From: Rosa chinensis
Taxonomy: Eukaryota; Streptophyta; Magnoliopsida; Rosales; Rosaceae
DNA: 64,000 nt
Direction: 5' to 3'
Assembly: GCF_002994745.2 (NCBI RefSeq)
Contig: NC_037094.1
Span: 8,927,001 to 8,991,000, forward strand
Shown here: positions 23,969 through 34,772 of the stretch, piece by piece
Layout: each line of letters opens with the position of its first letter
How positions within the stretch are numbered: position 1 is the stretch's first letter
Notes under the pieces: model-generated
Seen by the model: only the letters and a program-made list of their open reading frames with translations
Database searches by the model: none
Told to the model about the DNA's origin: nothing
Program-made: the position numbers and the translations under genes

Positions 23969-24545
23969 CACTACAAGAGAAAATAACAAAAGCGAGGAAT
24001 TTCATTGTGACAACCCAAAATTAGTCGCAAAAGCTTAGCAAATACGAGGAAATTTCAGTTGTCGCCCATATGACATTATGCGACACCTAATTCCTCACAA
24101 AATGTTAATTAGGCGACAATTTCTACCAATTGTCGGTTAATATTTTTGTGACAACTTTAATTTCCTCGCAAAAGATTAATTAGGCGACGACTTCTGTGAA
24201 TTGTTGCTTAATGTTTATGTGACAACTAAATTTTTGTCACTGAAGACTGATTTAGTGACCACATATGTGAGTTGTCGGTTAATAATTATGTGACAACTTT
24301 ACCTTCCTCGCTGAAAATCAATTTGGTGACAACTTTATCGGGTTGTCGCTTACTGTTTCTGTGACAATTTAAATTTCCTCGCTGAAAATAAATTTGGCGA
24401 CAACTTTATCGGGTTGTCGCTTTATGTTTATGTGACAATTTGAATTTCCTCGCTGAAAATCAATTTGGCGACAACTACAACTTTATCGAGTTGTCGCTTA
24501 ATGTTTATGTGACAATTTGAATTTCCTCGCTAAAAATCAATTTGG
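23969..24545 (+). mobile_element. CACTA-type terminus with subterminal repeat array
   Basis: CACTACAAGAGAAAATAAC is a typical CACTA (En/Spm) terminal inverted repeat. It is followed by about eight to nine diverged tandem units of roughly 60-65 bp with the core GCGACAACTT..TCG.GTTGTCGCTTA..GTTTATGTGACAA, the kind of subterminal array that binds CACTA transposase. The opposite terminus (TTGTAGTG) was not found downstream. GTGTAGTG occurs immediately upstream at 23957, just outside. The array ends where a pfkB kinase fragment starts (24546), which suggests a gene-carrying CACTA element that is truncated or whose other end I cannot see. Confidence 0.65.
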
Positions 24546-24716
24546 AGAGATGGGGAAGTAGAAGTTGGGCCATTTTCGACCAGCCAGGTTGATCCAACCG
24601 ATGCCGGAGATAGTTTTCTCGGTGGGTTTGTAGTTGGGCTTGTAAATGGGTTGGTTGTGCCTGATGCTGCATTGCTTGGGAACTTGTTTAGACTACCCAA
24701 CTTGTTCTGTTCCTAA
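24546..24716 (+). pseudogene. pfkB carbohydrate kinase (inositol 3-kinase-like) C-terminal fragment
   Basis: The frame reads VDPTDAGDSFLGGFVVGLVN then GLVVPDAALLGNLFRLPNLF and stops at 24714. This matches the pfkB family signature 2 (DPTGAGDxFxGGF), which forms the anion hole and holds the catalytic Asp; wording after it resembles plant myo-inositol 3-kinase. The Gly after DPT is replaced by Asp and the protein stops early. Only about 56 codons exist and they abut CACTA subterminal repeats, so this is a captured gene piece and not a functional kinase. Confidence 0.75.
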
Positions 24717-25029
24717 TTGTTTTATTTTTTGTTTGAGCAGAGATGTTAGTTATAGCTATAGCTTTGTTTAATAGCACAAAAGTGATAAGGGCATGTGAAT
24801 TAGTACTAATTGCATTTTGACATGTTAGAATTGATTAACCTTTGCACTTAATAGATAGATGTGGTTAATGAAATTGGATCTTAATTTTACTCCTCATTGT
24901 GCAATTTTGATGTTATGGCATATATCTATGTTTCTGATGGTGTTTTATTCTGGTTTGTGTTTTTATTTTTATGGTTGAATTCTGGCAATATTTGTCTTGC
25001 ACTTGCATCATTTCAGAAACAGAGCAAGT

Positions 25030-25500
25030 GAAGCGGTTTTCAATGTTGGTGAGAGTAGCTTTCGGAGTTGGTGAGAGTAGCGTTTTGTTGTTGGTGAGAA
25101 GAGTTTTTGATGTTGATGAGAGTAACTTTTGGTGGTGATGATTGTAGCTTTTTGTTGTGGTGATAGTAGTTTTTTACGTTGGTGAGAATAGTTTTTGTTG
25201 GTGGTGAAAATAGTTTTTTGCGATGGTGATAGTAGCTTTTGATACTAGAGTAACTCTCTAGTGTTAGTGAGAGTTACTCGCTGGTGTTGGTGAGAGTAAC
25301 TTTTATTGTTGGTGAGAGTAGCTTTTGGTGTTGGTGAGAGCAGCTTTTGCTATTGGTGAAAGTAGTCTTCTGTTACTTGTGAGAGTAGCGTTTGTTGTTA
25401 GTGAGAGTAAATTTTAGTATTAGTAACAATAGGTTTTGTTGGTGGGGATAGTAGCTTTTGGTTTTGGGGACCATAGGTTTTTTTGGTAAGGAGTAGCTTT
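25030..25500 (+). repeat. Minisatellite, about 24-bp GTTGGTGAGAGTAGCTTTTG units
   Basis: Around eighteen imperfect copies of (G/A)TTGGTGAGAGTAGCTTTTG with variable spacing. Read in frame it is a Val/Gly/Glu/Ser-rich repeat, but stops interrupt it. It may be part of the CACTA-type element's cargo. Confidence 0.8.
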
Positions 25501-25502
25501 TG

Positions 25503-25825
25503 TCACCTCGCCGGAGGTTGCTGGAAACCTCACCAGTGTAGCTTTTGTTGCTAGTGACAGCAGCTTTTGTTGCTAGTGACAATAACTTTTGTGACCTCGC
25601 CGGAGGTTGCCGGAAATCTCATCAGATTAGCTTTTGTTGCTAGTGACAGTAGCTTTTGTGATTACCGGAGTTTTCCGGAAGTTGGCCGGAGTTCACCGAA
25701 AATTCACCGGAAGTTGTCGGAGATTGGTCGGAAACCTACTGGAGTTGGATGGAGGTTGGCCGGAGACCCACTGGAGTTGATCAGAGGTCGGCCGGAAACC
25801 CGCCGGAGACCTCACCGAAGAGGAG
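25503..25825 (+). repeat. CCGGAGGTTGCCGGAAA-type repeats
   Basis: This stretch holds two copies of a longer unit (CCTCGCCGGAGGTTGC.GGAAA.CTCA.CAG, at about 25505 and 25597). A run of short CCGGA(A/G)GTTG and GGCCGGA motifs follows to 25825. It is GC-richer than its surroundings and has no recognised coding function. Confidence 0.7.
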
Positions 25826-25839
25826 AGAGATGATGATTG

Positions 25840-26714
25840 TTGACTTTTTACTCTAGTGGTATTTATGTAAATATGTTCGTTTTTATATCCAAAATTTAAC
25901 ACATTTTTTAATGTAGTAGACTTATGAGGGAAAAAAATATTTAGTGGCCTTATGACTAAAAAAACATTTAAATATGCATTTATATGTAATTAACTCTTAT
26001 AACTTTTAACCAAAAAAAAAAAATCACTGCAACATACTCCATCAAATGGATCTTTTTACTTAATACCTTCAATTGATACCTTACAAAATTTTATCATTTG
26101 ATTCAAGGTTTTGAAATTTTCATGTGTAACAATGTATTAGAGTAAATCAGTGATGAAAAATCTACAATATGTCAACATGTGGCATACATACACTTATAAC
26201 TTTTAGGACTTAATTACTCAAAAGAAAACCGTTTTTATTCTTATAAGGACCTTATTTACCTCAACAAAGATTTTTCCTTAATACAACCCATGTAACCACT
26301 TTGCCCTTAAAGTGATAAATATTACATGAAATAGAATATGTATGAAAAATGTTAGCTTAGCTGTAACTTTACCCATCAGTTAACTAAATTTTTTTTTTAA
26401 TCAAATAAACAACTTATATACAGTAACTAGTCTATTGTGAGTCGAACTCATGATTTTCCACTTATAAAAAGGAAACATATGTCACTAGACCAAATGGTAT
26501 TGGGTCCATGATTAGCTTTTAGTTTAGGAATATAAAATGCAAAACTAAACTTTTTTTTATCGACTAAATAAGTCGCCACGAGAAGTATATGTGAGAAATT
26601 AATAGAATCAAATGCTGAGAATACCACCCCGTGTAAACTATTGATTTCGTGTCCCCGGATGATTGACTGCAGGTCAGTCTGTACACTCTTTTTCATCAGA
26701 TCCTATTATTATAC
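25840..26714. other. AT-rich spacer before the Helitron D/retrotransposon nest
   Basis: No gene, terminal repeat or RNA recognised. A few phrases typical of non-coding plant spacer and A/T runs only. Confidence 0.5.
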
Positions 26715-26721
26715 ATATACT

Positions 26722-28091
26722 TGTGAGGGTGATTTTGTGACTTTGACTTTTGCAGCAAGACCCTCCTAGTTGTACGAGACTAGGCCCAAAGTCGTTCAAT
26801 GGTTGTCCCAAGAACAATTTCGTTGTAACATGTTAAGCGTAACAGCAGCTACTTGGCTTAACTATAACAGCAGCTACTTATCCTGATGATAACAGCAGCT
26901 ACTTGGCTTGACTATAACAGCAGCTACTTAGCCTGATGATAACAGCGGCTACTTGGCTTGACTATAACAGCAGCTACTTGGTAATGATTTAGATTTGAGT
27001 TCGTAAGAACAGGGCTCATAGGTAGGAAAGATGTGGGAGCTAGATGCATGAGAGTTTAGCAGAGAGAAAGGATGCCGGCAACAACATGGTTTTGGGTTTT
27101 GGGTTAGGATTGTTTGAATATCGATAGCTAGATTATCAGAGATGAAAGCTTGATCTCTTGCTTGGTGTTTTTGGGTATTGTAACTTGGTTTTCTACGGCA
27201 ACAAACCCTCCCTTTATAGCGGCGATCGAGAGGAAGGGTTTGCACCAAGAACCAGAGGCTTTGAAAGGGTATTCTTGATTTTGGTGGGATCATTCTAAGG
27301 CCTTCAGCTCTTGTTTTCCCTATGAAATCAAAAGAGTGAAAACCTGCTTTGGTCATGTGGGTAAAGACCGGTGGTGCAGGTACAGGGCGGCGATGGAAAT
27401 CCCAGATTTCATGCTGCCGTGATTTCTGAGAGGCCATAATCCCTTGATTTGTGCTATTGTAAACCGTGATTGCAAACATCTAAGTGTTATCGGAAATTGG
27501 GGCAGGATTTTGGAGGATGGGAGTTGAGAGGCTTTTGTATAGACTTGGGATTCTTACCCGAAAAAGGACGGAGTAGTGATCCCAGCAGCAACTCGATGGA
27601 AACAATATTCCTGAATTGGAGAAGACAACTCCAACGTCCTTCTTGGGCTATGGGCTCTAATGTTGTGGTCTTTGGGTAAGGAATGGCTTTAGTGGGCTCT
27701 AAGTCTTGTTGAGCTTGTTTTCATCTCTCTGCTAGCCCATATTAAGATATTGGCCCTCGAAGCGTGAATTTTGGTTCCCAAGTCCAAAATTACCGATGGG
27801 CCTTATCATAATGATGGGCCTCCCATGATCTGTTACCTTCCACACCATATCCCACCATATGAGCCCCAAACGTAGCTTGGGCCTACGGGTGTCGCGTGAT
27901 AAATAAGCGTGTTGGTCGGTTTAGAAATCCCTGTCAATCGCTTGAATGTTTAGGCATTTCGTATCGCTTGTTGAATAAAGAATTCTCTCACCGAAGAATG
28001 GGCTTGCTCGAAGACCCAATGGGTTTGATGACTCGTTCCTTTTGCATGTCACTTAGTCAAATTCGAACTTGTGGAAATTTGGGTATCAACA
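26722..28091 (-). repeat. 3' LTR of the Tat-lineage element
   Basis: 1370 bp. It contains tandem AACAGC(A/G)GCTACTT units (about 26845-26982) and a TATA box on the minus strand (TATAAAG, 27212-27218). A 176-residue open frame (27479-26949) on the sense strand is also intact in the other LTR. Its product matches nothing I know. Confidence 0.93.
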
Positions 28092-28102
28092 TTAGCCCCC
28101 TT
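28092..28102 (-). promoter_or_regulatory. Polypurine tract (PPT) of the Tat-lineage element
   Basis: AAGGGGGCTAA on the minus strand directly precedes the 3' LTR, the site where plus-strand DNA synthesis starts in LTR retrotransposons. Confidence 0.85.
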
Positions 28103-28930
28103 GATTTTGTAGCTCGTGTGACCATGTTACGGGCTACATAATCAAAGATTTGGAGACTTACCGAGTGATTGTATATAATCCTCCTCTGTTTTTTTTTTTT
28201 AGTTGTATCTACCCCCGTATCTTATTGATACGATTCATGACTTATTAGGCTTCCCACGTGGCGGTAGACCTTCACCGTCATTGGACTCCTAGTTAGAAAA
28301 GAAGAATCCTACTTTTTGGCTACTTTTCCCTCTAGGAAAACAGCATTGGCGTGCAAGTCGTTTCCGCTTCTCCTCGTTTTCTCCCATGTTTTGATTTGAA
28401 CGAGGCGCTTTTCTCCAGGAGTCAGTTTCTTGGTCCAAGGAAAGAACCTCATCTTCTTTTAAGTCTAATTGGCTTGAGAGAATCCATTCCTGCTCCCTTA
28501 TTCTCTCAAGGAACAGAGCGAGCGCGCTGCGTTCACTAAGTAGACGATCTGCGATTTTTCTTCTACGTTTGGTAAGCCTATTAGATTGCATCCTCTTTTG
28601 CTTGACCATCTTCATCCTTTGCCATCTTCGTCTCTTCTTTTCTTTCCTCTGTTTCAAAACCCGTCGTCGCCGTAATCTCACATTTGGCCAATGCGATACC
28701 AGGTTACAAGCGCGATTGCCTATTGCTGGTGTGATGTCGTCGATTCGCTGCCGTGATTGATTCATCGGATATTGCATGTTCCATCCTGGTGTTACTCATT
28801 CTGCTATCTTAGCCTCTTTTGGCTATATTCATCTGCTGTTATGATTGATCCGCTGTCGGGATCATACCGTGCTTGATCTGTTATTGATCGGTAAATATTC
28901 CTTCCCATTCCGCATCCTAACTTGTTTCTA

Positions 28931-28982
<52 letters not shown>

Positions 28983-29604
28983 CATATTTTTTTGGTTTGG
29001 CTTGGACGCATGCACTCAATAGCCTTGGTTTTGATTAGTCCCCTGCTTGATGTAAGGATATATTGATTCGATATGAGTGACTTGATCTTTCGTGCGTGGA
29101 GGATTCTTTTTTTTTTTTGCTGCCGTGTTTGCCATTAAACACGACGAGGCTTGTTGTTAGTTTGCCTGTTTCACCCTATAAGATGCGCTTATTAGCTTGG
29201 TTGGGGCTTTTTCTTTTTACCTTTTAGCTTAGCCTTTTGCTTGGTGTGTGATCATGATTTGGCTGAGCATGGAGTGGCTTGGATTGTTGTTGTTGTTGTT
29301 TTTTTTTTTTTTGTTATGCTCATTATGCGTGGAGTCTTACTGCTGTGGTTGCAATGGAGCGTGCTGTAGCCTGGTATTGCATAGTTTAGTTTATCATATA
29401 GATTGTGCCTGTTAGCTTAGATTGAATGCATTGGCTTTGCGTCTTTCATTTTTTTTTTACTCGGCCTCCTACTTGACATGTTATAATCAGTTGATTCAAA
29501 ACCGACTACTTGTGAATAGTATGCCGTGATTCGATGGCTTATACTTTCTTTCTCTTGTTAAGAAACACCTTATCACATGTGCAGGTCCCTGTATTAATCT
29601 CATC
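28103..29604. other. 5' flank of the antisense gene inside the Tat element
   Basis: This stretch holds no sense-strand pol sequence. It contains a (TA)n microsatellite (about 28935-28982). It has a possible plus-strand TATA-like CTATAAGA (29176-29183) and T-rich runs. GTAAGCC at about 28571 and TGTGCAG|GTCCC ending at 29584 could bound a 5'-UTR intron of the antisense gene. All transcript features here are inference. Confidence 0.45.
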
Positions 29605-31815
29605 ATGGCTCCTGAGGTGTGTAGTTTAGTTGATCACCATTTCGTGCTTGAGGATGGTCTTAAGAAGGACTTTAGAGGCAATTATGAAACTTCCAGAGAT
29701 GTCAGTCTTGAGCAGATTTCAAGGCTACTGATTGAGAGAGGGGATTATCCGGCAATTCCCATAAACTTTGAGTATCCCTGTGGTTTAGTTACGGGATGGC
29801 CACAATGGGTTGACTATGAACTAGGAGATGAGGCTACGAGAATCAGACTTTCAGAGGCTGCTGTTCTTTCTTCCGTATTCATCTCTGCCCGTTATGATAT
29901 CAACAGGGATGTAGAGTCTCTTCGTCATGTAGTTCGAAGGTGGAATCCTCACAGCCATACTTTTGTTTGCGAATGGGGAGAGTTTACCCCTACCTTGGAG
30001 GATGTCTTGAATATTATGAGGCTTCCTATTACTGGTTCCGTCAACCCTCTTGGCTTTGATTTTGACTCAGAGAAGTTGCAGGTTCTTGTAGAAGGGGCTT
30101 CCAGTATTAAAGGAAGTAAGCGCCGTTTCTCGAATTGGGTGAAGCATTTTTTGGGTGTTACCGAAAATGGGGTATTTGTCCCAGGTAAAGGCTTTGATTC
30201 TGGCTGCCGTCTGGAAGCGATGCTATCCCTGTGGCTGACGAAGTTTGTCTTCATTGAGTTTTCTTATGAGTATGTTGAAGAGCGCTTATTTCCCTTGGCA
30301 ATTGCAATAGCAGCCGGCAGTAGGTTTCCTCTGGGACCAATGTTCCTTGGTCACGTTTATCGTATGCTTGACCATATTGTTGCTGACGAGTTGGAGAGCG
30401 TTGGTCGGTGTGGAGTCACTACATTGGTTTCTACCACCTTTCTGCAGGTATTCATCTGGGAACGGTTTAAAGGATTAAAGATGGAGCCTCTGACCATGAG
30501 TCTTTCTTTGGAATTGTATAATAATGACAAGGAAGGCAGCAAGCAAGCACAGACTGAGTATTTGCCGCCGGTACTTCCTCTGTTGTGCCGTTGGTTTAAA
30601 AGGAGACAAGATAAGACTGTGTTTGCTCCGAGCATGTTAGATAATGTGAATAATTTCATCTGGCAGCCCTATCTCCAGTCTTCTGAGTTTGAGACTTTTT
30701 CATTTTCTGGTAAAGAAGAGTAGTGTACTACAGCTCTAGGTCGGGTTGAACTGTACATGACTGTTTGCCCAAACTTCATTCCGTCCATCAGTGAGGATAA
30801 GGAAGACTTGGATATCTTCCCTGTTGTTTATTCTCCTGACAGAGTGATGCGGCAGCTTGGCTGCCTTCAGGACGTTCCCTCACCTCCACCTCGCTCTCTT
30901 AACTCTAAGATCACAAGCTTTTCTCATATGGAGCGCAGATGCGTACTTGACTTTTCTGGCAGAATTGCGGACTTCCCATCTCAGCTGCCAGGGAATGCCG
31001 CGAATGCTAACGCCTTCCCTGCTTATAGTTGTTATTGGAGGGGAGTATTGTGCAGGTTCAGGCTTTTTGTGGAAGCCGGTGGTCCTCAGCTACAGTTGGG
31101 ACCTATTACCAGCAGCAGATTGGCTAGCCCCAAGGCCGTACTGACTTATGCCGAAAAGCATAACCTTACGTATACCGAAGTGTACAGTGATGGCACCAGA
31201 AAGGTTGTCGGCTATTTGAAGGGTTTTGAAGCTAAGAGGGTGAAGGGAGAGGGAAAGAAGTGCGATAAGAAAATAGGTGATAAAGGTGATGCAAGGGAGC
31301 ACAACACTCAGAAGCCTGTTTGGCGTTTCAAGCCCAAGGTGGATTTTGACAAGTTTATGCATACGACCCAACACGGAGTCAAACTGATGATCCCCCCAAG
31401 CATGCCGCTTCAAAAGAACAAGGAGGTCAAGAAGAAAAGGTCTTCAACACCCCGAGCAGGTGGTAGTTCCCAAACAAAGCAAACGAATGCTACCAATTTC
31501 GAAGTGAAGAAAAGGGTGAAGAGGGAGATTGGTGTAGATTTTGATGTCCCTCTTCGTCGAAGCAACCGTGTGAAATCCAAGAGTTCCCCTTTGCCTCGTG
31601 GTCCTCCAGCTTATCTTGAGTTATCTGATTCTGATCATGGAGGGGGTTCTCAAGGGGGTCTAGCCGATTCTTCTAAAGAAGATCATGCTACTCCTTCAAA
31701 AGGGGCTTCTGATCATCTGCCTGAAGTGCTTCCCATGGTTAGCCAAGATAGTGACAACCAGGTTGTTTCTTTTTCTTCCTTTCCCCCCTTTTTTTTACAA
31801 CTTCTCCCTTATTAT

Positions 31816-31860
<45 letters not shown>

Positions 31861-34108
31861 TATAATTTTTTTTTTTTGGGAGCTAAAATTGCTTCTTTTC
31901 TGTAGGTTATCGAAGATGAAGGCATGAGTGATGGTGATAAGGCCGTCACAGATGATGGCACGAGCGATGGTGACAAGATGACCGAAGATGAAGGCATGAG
32001 TGATGGTAACAAGGTGGCCGAAGATGAAGGCATGAGTGATGGTGACAAGGTGGCCGAAGATGAAGGCACGAGTAATAAGCAAGTGCGCAACATCCCCCTT
32101 TTGCTCATCTATCGCTCTCCTCCTCTTCTTTTTTTATTGCCAAGATCGTCTTCTCTCTTCTTTTTTTTTTTTTTTGATGATGTTGCTTTCCCGCAGGCCT
32201 TAAAAAACGGCGGTGTGAGCAATGACAATCAGGTATATCCCAGCTGTTCCTTTTCTTCTTTATTGTATTTGTCACATGCATGGGGATTCCTTGACTCACA
32301 AAGTACATTCTTCTTAGGTTGATGCGGGATTCAAGCCTTTGCAACATATTTCGGGTGAGAGTGAGAATAATGATCAGGTAGCTCGTTTACTTGAAACAGA
32401 AAGCTTGGATTGAAAAGATTTTTTTTTTTGTATTAGCGTGCTGATGTGTTTTTGAATTGGAGTTTTTGGCCTTTCATCTGCCTGCTGCCATTTTCATGCA
32501 TGTTCGTCGGGTCTTTGGCTTAAGATAATAGCATGAAAGAATAGATAAAAGTGTAAAATTGACATGGAGATTGGATGGTTAAAATAAGTTTATGTGCGTG
32601 TATCCGTATTGCAGTGTGCATAAGTGTATTTACCGATCAACAGAAGGGTATTTAAAAGGAATGCAATACATGGTGGTTCCAAATCGCCATGTATCTTGCT
32701 ATTGTAAAAGTATCGTGTTTGTTTGCTAAATTATTTGTGAAACAAGATAAGGAGATTATGCAGTAAAACTAAATGACATAATATGCAAGTTGATAACGTG
32801 TGTCATGCAGTGCGGTAAGCATGACTTTTGTGTTAAGAATGATGATAAAAATGCATGTAGCTTTGTGTGGAAAATGACATAAGAGTGATGAAAAGAATAG
32901 AGGGAACGTATAACTGAAAGCTCAAAGGGGTTATTTGCTGCCGGGAACAGCAGTAAGAGTAGTATTCATGAGAAAGTAAAAGTGTGGTATGAAGAGTCAT
33001 GAGTATTAAATAAATTTGCAAGTAGGATGAGTAAGTTTTCAACTAAAACAATGCATATGAAATAAAATAGAAAAGAAAGAGAGCAAAATTGGAATGAGAT
33101 GCACCTTTTGCTGTGGTTCTGATTATTTTCTTGGAGTAATAGGTCAGGAGATCACTTGTGGTATGTTGCGTTACTCATGCGTCTGTGTTTTTTTTTTTAT
33201 CTCGCTTGCGAAGTGTGCTTGAGTATTTTAAGGACAGGTTTTTTTTTTTTATGATATTGAAGTATTTATGCTTTTCCAGCTGCTGTAGTTCGTGAAAATA
33301 CTGCCTTTGTTAATTACATGAGTTTTGCCCCTTTGATAATGTGAAATGTGGAAGGCATGTAATATTTTGCAGAATCAGATATTTTCTTTTTCTTATGATT
33401 TCCTTCCTCTCTTTTTTTTAGGAGCAGGGTCATCCTTCAGAAGTTGGTAAGAGTACTGACGAGGTTGGTCATGACACGGCAGTACACGCCTTAGTTGAGT
33501 CTGATAAGCACATTCCAGGGATTGATAAGGTGACTGCCATTCACACTCAAAGCCTTGGCCCAAGCTTGCCTGCCAAAGGGTCAACTAGTGAGTGGGCGAC
33601 CCATATGGACAACTTCATGGTTCGATTTGCTTCTAAAGAGGAGTCTGCTTTAAGCATGGCTGATGTTACACCAGTGTTGAGCGGAGACATCGCTGTTTTT
33701 GCTGGTATGAAAATTCCTTCAGAGTTGGTGGGTCCCTTGACTAGATTTGCTGAGAGATATAGCGGTGGAGATATCTTTAGTTTGATTGATCGAGATTATA
33801 CTTCAAGGAAGAACTGTGAGTTGATTAAGGAACTTGGCATGATGTTGTTCAGCATGGAAGTTTGCCAGATAAAAGATGGAGAAGTATTCCTTATTTGGAG
33901 AGACACCTGTCGTGATTTCATGGGGGCAGGTCTTAACCTTGGCTTCCTGTTGGATTTCTTAAAACAAGGTGCAAAGCATTTCTTTGGTTATATGATGAGG
34001 TCTGAAGGATCAGAGAACCAGTATGTTAAAGTTCAAGGTCTGCAGGAGATGGTTTCGCAAACCAAGAAGGAGCTTGCACGTCTTGAGGGAGAGTTGCGCA
34101 AGGCTTAA
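29605..34108 (+). CDS. Antisense plant mobile domain (aminotransferase-like) gene in the Tat element, one internal stop
   Basis: PMD proteins (the group of MAIN/MAIL1) occur both as host silencing factors and in transposons. Exon 1 (29605-31761) holds the PMD core (SEAAVLSSVFISARYDIN, FVCEWGEFTPTLEDVLNIMR, LPITGS) and a basic linker with nuclear-localisation-like KKRSS and KKRVKRE. Exons 2-5 are 31906-32082, 32197-32232, 32318-32377 and 33422-34108. All are phase 0; donors follow CAG or CAA. Exon 2 is acidic 12-residue repeats (EDEGMSDGDKVA). Exon 5 ends in a coiled-coil-like QTKKELARLEGELRKA. A TAG at 30721-30723 breaks exon 1 with the same frame open on both sides. Total is about 1,040 codons. 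Exons are inferred from splice signals and frame. Confidence 0.75.
31818..31861. repeat. (TA)n microsatellite in intron 1 of the antisense gene
   Basis: About 20 TA repeats between the polypyrimidine stretch and the next acceptor. It makes spurious poly(Ile-Tyr) frames. Confidence 0.9.
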
Positions 34109-34495
34109 GATGATCTGAGTTCCAGTCTGCGTGATGTTTCCGTGCCTGCCATGGAGTGCGTACTAGAATCTTCTTGGAAGGATGGCAGTCGTTTCTCTTA
34201 TTACTTGTATTAGGATTTGGGTTTATGCTGTTTTGAAATAGGAATGCAGCTTTTGCTTTTAGTTGGGCGTTCGAGTATGAAGCTCACTCAGTAGGACTAA
34301 ACTTTTGCAGCATGTATGAGTGCTTATCTTCATTTATCGTCTTGGTTTGCATGTTCTTCGCTCGTTACTTTTTTATTTTTAGAAGGTTGCAGCTGCATGA
34401 ATAGCATTTCGTTTACTGCCGGAATCGCCTTACTGCTGGGATTCCAGGCTAGTGTTGACCCCTCCTTCTTTTTCTTTTTTTTTTTAGGCTCACAC

Positions 34496-34506
34496 TAGCC
34501 CCCTTG
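34496..34506 (-). promoter_or_regulatory. Second PPT-like site between antisense gene and integrase
   Basis: CAAGGGGGCTA on the minus strand, followed by GTGTGAG. It is nearly the same as the terminal PPT (CAAGGGGGCTAATGTTG) but about 6.4 kb earlier in the element. It lies between the integrase stop (34773) and the end of the antisense gene. It could be a central PPT or the relic of an ancestral 3' end. Function is inferred only. Confidence 0.5.
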
Positions 34507-34772
34507 TATAGATTCACGAAGCCTTTAATTAGAGTATCTTAGTTTTGGCAAACAAGGTAAGGCAATATATTTGGAAACACCCCTTCACTTCTCATTGCAA
34601 GCTTCTTAATACAAATTTAGGCATCATCGCCATGGTGACGTGCCTTACAAAAGCTTCTGCCAAAACAGAAGATGTGCCTTGCAAGTGATTACAGAGATTG
34701 ATAGAGGCATATACACATTTTTTTTTTGAAAGGAAACTAGACTATAAGATAGAGACCTTCATGTATCAAGGT

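Noticed and set aside
23969..24545. Possible satellite or CRISPR-like array
   Set aside because: The units adjoin a CACTA terminus and share its motif, so a subterminal transposon array explains them better.
28289..28777. 162-residue basic minus-strand frame in the Tat element
   Set aside because: Lies in the 5' flank of the antisense gene; composition is low-complexity Arg/Lys and there is no conserved motif.
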